Below are positions 8,184 through 14,358 of a stretch of DNA of 28,579 nucleotides, piece by piece. The position numbers and the translations under genes are program-made. Below the pieces are notes generated by a model, which did not search any database, had not been told where the DNA came from, and worked only from the letters and a program-made list of their open reading frames with translations. The first letter of the stretch is position 1; every line of letters begins with the position of its first letter. The stretch is from a virus, in IMG/VR virus record IMGVR_UViG_3300049783_000355, positions 1 through 28,579 of that record; one strand, 5' to 3'.

Positions 8184-8941
8184 CCATATTTCCTCTGTAG
8201 ATAACTCATAGACACAGGCAGCTCATCAAAGCTTCCGTTGTTCACTTCATTCAACATCCAAATACCTCTCCAGCTTCCGTTAGTCTGTGGTGTTAAGTAG
8301 TCTTCATCGTGTACGTAGAAGATGCCAGAGAACAGTCCTGTTACGTTAGTGCCATCAGCCTTCCTAGCGTAAGCAATGTCTCTGTCCTGCACATGTCCCA
8401 TTACACAGCTCATCATCTTCTTAGTTACTAGCGCCCTGGCAGACGATACAGGTCTGCCCATGACGCCAGAGGTGAAGTAGTGTGAATAGCAGACGCCATC
8501 AATCACTTCAACTTGTAAGAATGGTATCACATCGAAGCCTAGTCTGTCAAGCTCTAGATGCTCCAGAGACAGTACACCCTCTAGCTCTGCCTGCTTATTG
8601 ACAGCCCTATCTATTCTGTGCTCGTGGTTGCCCACTGTGAAGACTAGGCGAGGCTTCCATATCTTATGCTTGTTAGTGCGTAGACGCTCCTGCTCGTCTC
8701 TGATAGGCTGTAGAAACACCTCCATAGCCTCTACACCTGCTTTAACGTCTGCTAAGTAGCGTCTGTTCTCAAAGCTCTTAGTACCTTTATCGTAGCTAGA
8801 GAGGCTAGGGAAGTCCCAATGGTCTCCTATGTGAACGATGACGTCTGGTTTAGTGTTTACAGCGTATTCCCCTGCCCAGCGTAGGTGCTCTGTAGAACAT
8901 CCTGGCTTCACTTGTGTGTCTGGTATGATTAGATGTCTCAA
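8180..8941 (-). CDS. Calcineurin-like metallophosphoesterase
   Basis: The 253-residue protein carries the dimetal phosphoesterase motifs in order: PDTQ (D8), IGDHWD (D40, with H41 next to it), VGNHEHR (N105, H106) and later His residues in YSHYFTSG and MGHVQD. The usual DxH in motif I is DTQ here, as is common in phage members that begin with a LIIPDTQ-type sequence. The substrate is unknown; nucleic-acid or nucleotide phosphate hydrolysis is likely given the context of exonuclease, HNH enzyme and reductase. The start codon is TTG at 8941, overlapping the preceding stop as TTGA. It must be used, because the motif I strand begins at residue 3. Confidence 0.9.
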   Translation of the reverse strand: MRHLIIPDTQVKPGCSTEHLRWAGEYAVNTKPDVIVHIGDHWDFPSLSSYDKGTKSFENRRYLADVKAGVEAMEVFLQPIRDEQERLRTNKHKIWKPRLVFTVGNHEHRIDRAVNKQAELEGVLSLEHLELDRLGFDVIPFLQVEVIDGVCYSHYFTSGVMGRPVSSARALVTKKMMSCVMGHVQDRDIAYARKADGTNVTGLFSGIFYVHDEDYLTPQTNGSWRGIWMLNEVNNGSFDELPVSMSYLQRKYG

Positions 8942-9189
8942 TTTAGTTCCTCCGTCTGTAGAGCTTGCTTGAGTTCTGATTTGAACCAGCTAACTTTCCC
9001 TGCCTGCTCTGCTGTAAAGACCTTATCCTTTGTTAAGTCTTCAATAGCTACGGCGGCATATTTCGCACACTCTCGGCTTATGGTCACGCTATCACAACAC
9101 TTAATCGATAGAGTCTTAGTGTCATTACAGTTACCACATCTGTCTACCGGCTTTAGACACCTTGTACAGAACTCTGTTGTTTCACTCAA
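8938..9189 (-). CDS. Small Cys-rich (zinc-binding?) protein
   Basis: The protein has 83 residues. CTRC (residues 8-11), CGNC (18-21) and a later CC/C set (31-32, 41) could ligate one zinc ion in the N-terminal half. The C-terminal half is helical and charged. The start is TTG at 9189 behind an almost perfect Shine-Dalgarno, AAGGAGGTG, encoded in the end of the previous gene, and the codon overlaps that gene's stop as TTGA. The function is unknown; zinc ribbons of this size often act as adaptor proteins. Confidence 0.7.
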   Translation of the reverse strand: MSETTEFCTRCLKPVDRCGNCNDTKTLSIKCCDSVTISRECAKYAAVAIEDLTKDKVFTAEQAGKVSWFKSELKQALQTEELN

Positions 9190-9455
9190 TGCTTCACCTC
9201 CTTATTCTCTATATATCTCATCTCAAGCGCCATATACTCCATAGATAGGTCTAGCCTCTCAATTACAGAGACACCAGCTCTGGCTACTAAGCGCGCTGTT
9301 TCTTCGTCTAAGAATATATCAGCCTGTACTGTAGCTAGTCCGAACATAGTGACTAAGTCGACTATAGCGTCATCTTCTCCTCTTAATATACTCTCACAAG
9401 CCCTCATTAGGCTCGCCTTAATCTCATCCTTGCCATTGATTTCTAATACGCTCAT
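9186..9455 (-). CDS. Small early protein, unknown function
   Basis: This 89-residue protein is acidic and appears wholly helical (IKASLMRACESILRGEDDAIVDLV, split by a loop, then DEETARLVARAGVSVIERLD). The ATG has GGAGGAGGA upstream inside the preceding gene, with a 32-base overlap in another frame. I know no family for it. Its last codons create the strong ribosome-binding site of the next gene. Confidence 0.65.
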   Translation of the reverse strand: MSVLEINGKDEIKASLMRACESILRGEDDAIVDLVTMFGLATVQADIFLDEETARLVARAGVSVIERLDLSMEYMALEMRYIENKEVKH

Positions 9456-9564
9456 CGTAATCCTCCTCCGCTCTTAGTTGTGCATGACAGACAGTACAAT
9501 GAGTGTCTGTAGCGCCTTCGTCATCGTCCCAATAGTCGTTGCAGCAGTTGTCACATGTACTCAT
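9424..9564 (-). CDS. Short zinc-ribbon protein
   Basis: I choose the ATG at 9564, which overlaps the preceding stop as ATGA, giving 46 residues starting MSTCDNCCNDYWDDDEG. A longer in-frame reading would run back through the upstream gene. CDNCC (C4, C7, C8) and CTVC pair as a four-Cys zinc site across an Asp/Glu-rich loop. The C-terminus is charged (RAEEDYDERIRNQWQG). Such mini zinc ribbons are common in phage early operons; the role is unknown. Confidence 0.7.
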   Translation of the reverse strand: MSTCDNCCNDYWDDDEGATDTHCTVCHAQLRAEEDYDERIRNQWQG

Positions 9565-9791
9565 TGTTGTCTCTCCAGTGCCGCTAGTAAGGTTCTGGCG
9601 TCTCTTACTGACCAACCAGCGATTAACTCTCTATAACCATCGGCATTCCCAGAGGCTAAGTAACCCTGCATAGCCAACCCTGCAAAGTGTTCCAGCTTAG
9701 TTAAGCCTAGGAAATCGTAACCGTAGCCTTCTTCAAAACCTTTAATGGTATTGTGGTGTAGCGCGCTTGCTGGCATGTCTGAATTCTTCAT
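9561..9791 (-). CDS. Small phage protein with LTKLEHFAGLAMQGYLA motif
   Basis: The protein has 76 residues. The central LTKLEHFAGLAMQGYLAS resembles a short conserved segment (LTKREYFA.xAMQGLLA) that I recall from many phage early proteins of unknown function. The C-terminal part (REL..GWSVRDARTLLAALE) is helical. It overlaps both neighbours by 4 bases, so it is translationally coupled between the HNH endonuclease and the small zinc ribbon. Confidence 0.75.
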   Translation of the reverse strand: MKNSDMPASALHHNTIKGFEEGYGYDFLGLTKLEHFAGLAMQGYLASGNADGYRELIAGWSVRDARTLLAALERQQ

Positions 9792-10174
9792 AGCTTCTCC
9801 TCAATCAATTTAGCTTCTCTATCCGCTTTAGTCTTAGCATCGTGACAAGGCTTGCACAACACTTGTAAGTTATCAGCTTCACAGAACAGACGCTCTACAA
9901 AGCCTGGTAAGTCTCCGTAGCCTTTCAAGCTCCCTGCTGGCTTGATGTGATCTACAGCAATCTCCTTACCCTTCCACCACTTCTTACACTGCTTACACTT
10001 ATACTCATACTTGTGTCGCTGTCCTGTGACAGTCTTAGACGCTGCCTTCTTCACTTGCTGTATAACAGGATAGCTTATTGTTGCTCTGCGTAGTACAGAG
10101 CGTATGAATTGCCAATAGCGTGCCTCTGTCCATGTCTCTCCAGCTCTCGTGCGTTTAACTAGCTGTTTAGGCAT
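9788..10174 (-). CDS. HNH endonuclease
   Basis: The protein has 128 residues. The HNH core is complete: CKQC (C60, C63) and CKPCH (C107, C110) bind the structural zinc, VDHIKP carries the catalytic D75-H76 pair, and DNLQVLC (N102) is the central Asn. The N-terminal 55 residues are basic and helical and may bind DNA. The enzyme nicks or cuts double-stranded DNA. Here it is embedded in an operon rather than free-standing in an intron or between duplicate flanks, so a role in host DNA degradation or phage DNA processing is more likely than pure homing. It overlaps the lipoprotein-like gene by 8 bases. Confidence 0.9.
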   Translation of the reverse strand: MPKQLVKRTRAGETWTEARYWQFIRSVLRRATISYPVIQQVKKAASKTVTGQRHKYEYKCKQCKKWWKGKEIAVDHIKPAGSLKGYGDLPGFVERLFCEADNLQVLCKPCHDAKTKADREAKLIEEKL

Positions 10175-10325
10175 ATGCTGCTTCTCTAGGCGGTGGTGGT
10201 GGCGTAGGCTCTGTATTGAAATACTCCTGACACTCTGGAGCTTTGAATTGACACACAGAGTTCCATTGCCCTTGTGTGCATCCTTGTACTAAGAACACTA
10301 CACATATAATTGCTGCTTTGTTCAT
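10167..10325 (-). CDS. Short Pro-rich putative lipoprotein (Rz1-like?)
   Basis: The protein has 52 residues. The N-terminus is a short basic-hydrophobic signal (MNKAAIICVVFLVQGC) ending in a lipobox-like VQGC with Cys16 as the lipid site. After it come two more Cys and a proline run (TEPTPPPPPRE). Size, lipobox and Pro-rich tail are the features of o-spanins such as Rz1, although the gene is not nested in an i-spanin gene and lies in the early block. The ATG has a strong AGGAGG, and the gene overlaps the preceding one (ATGA) and the HNH gene. The alternative is another small exported protein. The lipobox is imperfect (Gln at -2). Confidence 0.65.
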   Translation of the reverse strand: MNKAAIICVVFLVQGCTQGQWNSVCQFKAPECQEYFNTEPTPPPPPREAAYA

Positions 10326-10555
10326 TGTTGCCTCCTATTGGCTAAATGTTGCGCTCGTAGGAAATCCATGCCCCTGTATTCAACCTCCCAAGTCGGGTGG
10401 CAATTTGAAACAACACCGGCCTTATCTTCATCAAAAGTCACGCCAATGTAATTTCCACGGTCCTCGGTTATTACGCCGGACTTCCCATCCACAATTACAG
10501 CTCTGCCTATACATGCTGGAACTTGATAATGCTCTTGAACATATTTGCAATTCAT
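10322..10555 (-). CDS. Small KOW/SH3-like phage protein
   Basis: The protein has 77 residues. The core (CIGRAVIVDGKSGVITEDRG followed by NYIGVTFDEDK and NCHPTWEVEY) matches a pattern I know from small phage proteins: G-rich turns, alternating beta strands and the conserved NYIGV.FD and HPTW segments, likely an SH3/KOW-like barrel. The role is unknown; nucleic-acid or ribosome contact would suit the fold. The start has AGGAGA upstream within a leader that is duplicated before the next gene. Confidence 0.8.
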   Translation of the reverse strand: MNCKYVQEHYQVPACIGRAVIVDGKSGVITEDRGNYIGVTFDEDKAGVVSNCHPTWEVEYRGMDFLRAQHLANRRQQ

Positions 10556-10575
10556 GTTGTCTCCTATTGGCTAAA
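10327..10575 (-). repeat. Duplicated 20-base translation leader (10327-10346 and 10556-10575)
   Basis: On the minus strand the sequence TTTAGCCAATAGGAGRCAAC precedes both the ATG at 10325 and the ATG at 10555, with 19 of 20 bases identical. It contains the Shine-Dalgarno. The first copy also encodes the last residues (LANRRQQ) of the upstream protein. The second contains the stop codon of the gene before it. The pair probably arose by local duplication. Confidence 0.75.
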
Positions 10576-10864
10576 GGTGTATGGTAAACTTACTAAGCTG
10601 CTCTTTAAGCTCTGGGAAGTGATTGTCTGTGAACATACTAGGCTCCTCCAGCTCTCTCCACAGCTCAGCCTCTAGAGCCTCTAGCTGCTCTTTAGTTAGC
10701 GTCTTTGTTATGTCGTAAGCGCCTCGGTGAACTGACATGTTCTCAATAGCCTCCTCAACTGCTGGTGTCTCTAGAGTCTCTGCTTCATACGGCTGATAGT
10801 CTGCGTAGACGCTCACCTTAACCTCTATGTACGTATCAATCTCTACAGTCTTTCTAGGTCTCAT
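10571..10864 (-). CDS. Small acidic early protein, unknown function
   Basis: This 97-residue protein has a short basic start (MRPRKT), then beta-like (VEIDTYIEVKVSVYADYQ) and helical acidic segments (TKEQLEALEAELWRELEEP). The start overlaps the preceding stop as ATGA. There is no known domain. It could be a helical adaptor or inhibitor, but nothing in the sequence decides this. Confidence 0.65.
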   Translation of the reverse strand: MRPRKTVEIDTYIEVKVSVYADYQPYEAETLETPAVEEAIENMSVHRGAYDITKTLTKEQLEALEAELWRELEEPSMFTDNHFPELKEQLSKFTIHL

Positions 10865-11241
10865 TGGCCTTGCTCCTTTGGTGGTTGTTGGAATATTGGA
10901 GTTCTAAGGCAGATGGCTGGTTCACCTTCATTGTCCCAAAGTACAAATGAGTCTCCATTGACATCACCATCGAGTCCCATCCAAGTACCAGAGCAATCTT
11001 CTCCGACTACTTCCTGCTGCTGCCAAATTACTTCTGTTTCTTTATCTAGCCTTGCCTCAAGCTCGGCTATGCTCTTACTCTGCTTATCCCAGCTTTTACT
11101 AAGAGACTCAGCCTCTGACAAAGCAAGACATAGTCTGGTAACGAGAGTATTAGGAAGGACTCGAATTGGTGAGTTATCAAAAGGGCTGGGCTGTACCTTT
11201 TCCTTGATTAGTTTTAATAAATCAGCGTAGTCTTCGATCAT
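10861..11241 (-). CDS. Early protein with central coiled coil, unknown function
   Basis: The protein has 126 residues and its ATG directly follows the exonuclease stop (TAGATG). Residues 40-75 form a coiled coil (SEAESLSKSWDKQSKSIAEL and following). The C-terminal half is acidic with a WMGLDGDVNGDSFVLWDNEGEPA segment that could be a small beta domain. A similar IAELEADK-type coiled coil occurs in the gene at 13993-14358. The function is unknown. Confidence 0.6.
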   Translation of the reverse strand: MIEDYADLLKLIKEKVQPSPFDNSPIRVLPNTLVTRLCLALSEAESLSKSWDKQSKSIAELEARLDKETEVIWQQQEVVGEDCSGTWMGLDGDVNGDSFVLWDNEGEPAICLRTPIFQQPPKEQGQ

Positions 11242-11943
11242 CTATCCTTGCTCCTCTACAGTTAAGCTACACTCAGGCGGCTCCCACAACTGTCCTGCTT
11301 CTCTCTGGAGCCACACGAGTCTAGCGTTCTCTAATGCTCTATCCCATCCTATTTGATCTACACAAATCTCCCACAGGTCTCCCTCTTTAGTACAGCCTTG
11401 CAAGAGGTCTCTAGCGCCTACATTGCCCATCCCGTCAACGCCTATGATGTTATCGACAGCGTCTCCTACAATGATCTGAATGTAGAAGTTTAGTAAACCC
11501 TCCCAAGGCTGTATAGTGTATTCAATGTCCTTTACAAAGTTGTAATGAACGCCAGGTATCTGATCAAAGTCTTTGTCTATCGAGGCCATTACAGCCTTTC
11601 CTAGATATAACGTAGAAGCTGCTGTGGCTATAGCGTCATCGGCTTCACAGCCATTTATAACCACAGCATCGTATGCTTCTAGTAGATGTTGTCTCACCTC
11701 CTCAAGTAACGTTGGCCTGCTGTTAGGGTCTCTATTGCCTTTATAAGGCGCGGTGACGGCTACATCATGTCTAAAGTTTCCTTTGCCTGTTAAATAAACT
11801 ATGTAGTCCATCTCAGGATACTTAAGCAGCACTCCTGAGATGTAGCTGTCTAGGTTACTCTTGTAATAAGACTGTCCTACCTCGTCTCCTTCACAAGCAC
11901 AGGCGATTCTATAAGCTATGATGTCTCCGTCAATTAGTAGCAT
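11242..11943 (-). CDS. 5'-3' exonuclease (T7 gp6 / FEN family)
   Basis: This 233-residue protein of the flap-nuclease family should degrade host DNA and remove RNA primers during replication. The metal-binding acids are visible: LIDGD (D5, D7), GCEADDAIA (E100, D102, D103), SIDKDFDQ (D123, D125) and VGDAVDN (D161, D164). The latter runs into the helix-three-turn-helix DNA-binding segment (NIIGVDGMGNVGARDLL). APYKGNR matches the phosphate-binding basic motif. The ATG follows the upstream TAA with no gap (TAAATG). In T7 the equivalent exonuclease works with the polymerase, SSB and helicase, all of which lie in this operon. Confidence 0.92.
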   Translation of the reverse strand: MLLIDGDIIAYRIACACEGDEVGQSYYKSNLDSYISGVLLKYPEMDYIVYLTGKGNFRHDVAVTAPYKGNRDPNSRPTLLEEVRQHLLEAYDAVVINGCEADDAIATAASTLYLGKAVMASIDKDFDQIPGVHYNFVKDIEYTIQPWEGLLNFYIQIIVGDAVDNIIGVDGMGNVGARDLLQGCTKEGDLWEICVDQIGWDRALENARLVWLQREAGQLWEPPECSLTVEEQG

Positions 11944-12123
11944 TTAAGCTGTAGCCTCCTGTTTACCTTGGTAGTAGTAACTAGCATCTTGGTCTAAATA
12001 GATGTTAGAGTTAACCTCCATAGCGTCTATCTCAGCTTTAAAGCCCTCGAAGACACAAGCAGAGCCATAGCCTCCTTCAATAGCTAATAAAGCAGCTGAA
12101 ACACGCTCATACAATGTCTTCAC
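11944..12123 (-). CDS. Small protein with GTG start between SSB and exonuclease
   Basis: This 59-residue protein (GTG)KTLYERVSAALLAIEGGYGS is read from a GTG at 12123 that overlaps the SSB stop as GTGA, with GGAGG seven bases upstream. No ATG in frame would give a useful product. The sequence has an amphipathic N-terminal helix and an aromatic C-terminus (DQDASYYYQGKQ). The exact fit between stop of SSB and start of the exonuclease supports it. The function is unknown. Confidence 0.75.
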   Translation of the reverse strand: MKTLYERVSAALLAIEGGYGSACVFEGFKAEIDAMEVNSNIYLDQDASYYYQGKQEATA

Positions 12124-12548
12124 AGCGCATCCTCCATAGTCATGTCCATATCATCCACAGACTCATACACCTCAAGCTCTGTCACGATTAGCTTCAGAAT
12201 AGAGCCGCTGCGTCCTGTCTTACCTGCTGGATTAGTCCAGTCGTAATACCCCACTGCCACCTTAGCTATAGAGCCATTACCTACAAGCGCACTAATCTCA
12301 TCACCTGCTGTGTTATAAGCTCTGATGGGATTCTCACTCTTGCATGTTATGAACTTCCCCTTATCAGGCTTATCAGGCTCTGGTGGTTTAGTTCTGGCCT
12401 CTATACCGCGCTGCTGTAATGCTTCTACAGCACCTTCAGAGAGCTGTCCTAGGTCTACCTGGTACTTACCAGACAGGCCACTCTTAGTGGCTAGGTTAGC
12501 CCAATAGATCGTTGTGTTCACTGTAATTGGTTTAGGCTTATCTGACAT
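12120..12548 (-). CDS. Single-stranded DNA-binding protein (T7 gp2.5-like OB fold)
   Basis: The protein has 142 residues. The pattern NPIRAYNTAGDEISALVGNGSIAKV followed by VGYYDWTN and GSILKLIVTELEVYE (each cited here in parts) is that of phage OB-fold SSBs related to T7 gp2.5. The C-terminus is acidic (DDMDMTMEDAL), as needed to contact polymerase and helicase, but it ends in Leu rather than the aromatic residue of gp2.5. It would coat single-stranded DNA at the fork. It has its own sigma70-type promoter 32 bases upstream, consistent with a need for high amounts. Confidence 0.85.
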   Translation of the reverse strand: MSDKPKPITVNTTIYWANLATKSGLSGKYQVDLGQLSEGAVEALQQRGIEARTKPPEPDKPDKGKFITCKSENPIRAYNTAGDEISALVGNGSIAKVAVGYYDWTNPAGKTGRSGSILKLIVTELEVYESVDDMDMTMEDAL

Positions 12549-12579
12549 TGTTACACTTCTCCTGTGTTAGTGTTGTGAT

Positions 12580-12608
12580 ATAATAGCATACTTCTGTGCT
12601 GCTGTCTA
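12580..12608 (-). promoter_or_regulatory. Sigma70-type promoter for SSB and downstream genes
   Basis: Read on the minus strand: -35 TAGACA (complement of 12603-12608), a 17-base spacer, and -10 TATTAT (complement of 12580-12585), with TGC directly before it (extended -10). Each hexamer matches consensus at 5 of 6 positions. It lies in the only non-coding gap in this stretch of the operon, about 30 bases before the SSB start. Confidence 0.7.
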
Positions 12609-12612
12609 GTAT

Positions 12613-12849
12613 TCATTGCATCTTCTCCATCAATCTCATTAACTTAGCCCTCATACCCTTGTTAGCTTTCTTAATCTGATTAGCTCCTTTGTAATATGGC
12701 TGTCCTTTTATATAGTCCCATACCAGTAATTCGTTTTCAACTACCCTAGGCTCTGTTCTACGATGTCCCTTAGAGTCCCATAGCAATATACCTTCCTTTG
12801 AAGACTGTATAGCCTTCTCCTGTTTGCGTTGTTTAGCTTTGTAGGTCAT
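12613..12849 (-). CDS. Small basic protein, unknown function
   Basis: This 78-residue protein is strongly Lys/Arg-rich at both ends (MTYKAKQRKQEKAIQ and KKANKGMRAKLMRLMEKMQ) with a beta-like centre (GILLWDSKGHRRTEP, ELLVWDYIKGQPYYKG). It may bind nucleic acid or an acidic partner. It is the last gene before the SSB promoter and follows the protease gene by 10 bases. No family is recognised. Confidence 0.65.
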   Translation of the reverse strand: MTYKAKQRKQEKAIQSSKEGILLWDSKGHRRTEPRVVENELLVWDYIKGQPYYKGANQIKKANKGMRAKLMRLMEKMQ

Positions 12850-12859
12850 CAGTCTCTCC

Positions 12860-13996
12860 CTAATCTACAGTGTGTATTAAATGTAACCCGTTAGTCTCTA
12901 TAGCCTGCTCCAGCGTCTCTCCCCATGTAGCATAGAACTTAGCACCTCTGAAGTTATCCATGTTCGTCCACGTTACAATGTCTATGTAGTTCTCTTCAGA
13001 GCCGTAGACTGTACTGTAAGCAGGCGGTACAGCCTCTCCTATGTTTATAGGACGCCAAGCATCTTGAGCAGCAGGTAGCTTTATAAAGGCTGTACCGCCT
13101 ATCTCAGCGCCTACCCACACTCTAAGAGTATTATCAAGCTCCTCAGCCCTAGGCACCACTTTAGCCTTACAAGTGAAGGCGCTACTAGACGTCTTAAACA
13201 CACCAGGCTGTAGCGGCACTGAATAGCCATTGAAGCTCCTAACCACCATAGCTTCAAAGAACGGATGAGCCAGGGATGCAAAGCCTAAGCCGAAGTAACC
13301 TCCATCGCCATACTCTTCACCCCAGCTGTTCAGGCACAAGAGCCTGCTGTGTATCATGCTACAGCCTACAACGCGCACTAGATGACCTCCTACGGCTCTG
13401 TTGTCCTTATGCTCTGGTAAGTATTGATGCTGCTTCCAAGGACCAGTTAAGTCATAGATGCTAGGTGTGACAGGAAAGGCTATCTCAACTGTCAAGCCCT
13501 CTTGCAAGCATGAGCGTATGTTATGTACAATGTCAATCACTGTCGCAGGCTGTAGCGGCTTCTTAACAAACTCGTAGCGATCTACTAAGCGCAGTGCTGA
13601 CTCCTCATAGATGTCCTTAGGAGGTTTAACATTGTCTAAGTCTTTGTCGTATGGGTAGTCATCTTCAAAGCATACACCATCTCTACTAGCTACCTTGTAA
13701 GCGTTGCGTGTGTACAGCCCTTCCTCGCCTAAGCGTCCTGAATAGGACTTAGTCATGTTGTACAGCGCCATACGGCTATAGTCTTCAGGGACGTTGTTAC
13801 GCTTCATAATAGTTTCTAAGCTGCCTAACAAGCCGTTGACAACACAAGAGCCTATGTCGCCTTGGTCTTCCACTTCATAGACATACTCGCGTAGGTCGTG
13901 TTCCTCGTCAAGCTCTTCAGGTTTATAGGGAGACACGTATGCAATGTCTCTAATGTCTTTTGGTGAGGCGCTTACGCCTGCTATGGGGTATTTCAT
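12860..13996 (-). CDS. Papain-like (C1-type) cysteine protease
   Basis: The protein has 378 residues. The catalytic set of the papain fold is in order: DQGDIGSC (oxyanion-hole Q45 and nucleophile C51), GGHLVRVVG (H205) and LNSWGEEYGDGGYF (N223 in the NSWG motif). The enzyme core spans about residues 30-255. Residues 265-378 are an extra domain of unknown fold, with Trp-rich strands (RVWVGAEIGGTAF, YIDIVTWTNMDNFRGAKFYA). There is no signal peptide and no inhibitory propeptide like that of cathepsins, so it should be active in the cytoplasm as translated. It lies between the polymerase-linked gene and SSB, so it is expressed early or mid infection and is not placed with the head genes. Possible targets are host proteins or a phage precursor. 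The substrate cannot be told from sequence. Confidence 0.92.
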   Translation of the reverse strand: MKYPIAGVSASPKDIRDIAYVSPYKPEELDEEHDLREYVYEVEDQGDIGSCVVNGLLGSLETIMKRNNVPEDYSRMALYNMTKSYSGRLGEEGLYTRNAYKVASRDGVCFEDDYPYDKDLDNVKPPKDIYEESALRLVDRYEFVKKPLQPATVIDIVHNIRSCLQEGLTVEIAFPVTPSIYDLTGPWKQHQYLPEHKDNRAVGGHLVRVVGCSMIHSRLLCLNSWGEEYGDGGYFGLGFASLAHPFFEAMVVRSFNGYSVPLQPGVFKTSSSAFTCKAKVVPRAEELDNTLRVWVGAEIGGTAFIKLPAAQDAWRPINIGEAVPPAYSTVYGSEENYIDIVTWTNMDNFRGAKFYATWGETLEQAIETNGLHLIHTVD

Positions 13997-14358
13997 TGTT
14001 GTGTTTCCTTTGCTGGTTGTTGGTGCTTGGCTAGTAGAGGGCTATCAATAGTAGGTTCTCCAGAAGGCGTAAAACCAATCTTTAACTTGGCTTTCATCTC
14101 GTTCAGATAGGTGTAGTCCTCTTGCTGGGCCTTTACAGCTATTATTCCAAGCATTACACACGCCTCGCTAAAGCCCATTAACAACTCAGCCTTATCAGCC
14201 TCAAGCTCGGCTATGCGCTTATCCTTTTGCTCTAGGGCTTCTTTGCAGTCAGTGAGGAGTTTTAAGCCGCTCTGTCTATCTACGTCCACCCAAACTTTAG
14301 GCGCGTGTCTTTTTAGCGTATCTTGTTCTGCTTCAAGTCTTTCAATCAATTCATTCAT
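13993..14358 (-). CDS. Coiled-coil protein coupled to DNA polymerase
   Basis: I place the start at the ATG at 14358 (121 residues, MNELIERLEAEQ...), which overlaps the polymerase stop as ATGA and has GGAGA upstream. A start 18 bases earlier is possible but would read into the polymerase end. Residues 1-70 are mostly coiled coil (ERLEAEQDTLKRH, EALEQKDKRIAELEADKAEL), and the rest is helical then Pro/Gln-rich. Translational coupling to the polymerase suggests matched amounts, but no role is evident. It overlaps the protease gene by 4 bases. Confidence 0.7.
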   Translation of the reverse strand: MNELIERLEAEQDTLKRHAPKVWVDVDRQSGLKLLTDCKEALEQKDKRIAELEADKAELLMGFSEACVMLGIIAVKAQQEDYTYLNEMKAKLKIGFTPSGEPTIDSPLLAKHQQPAKETQQ

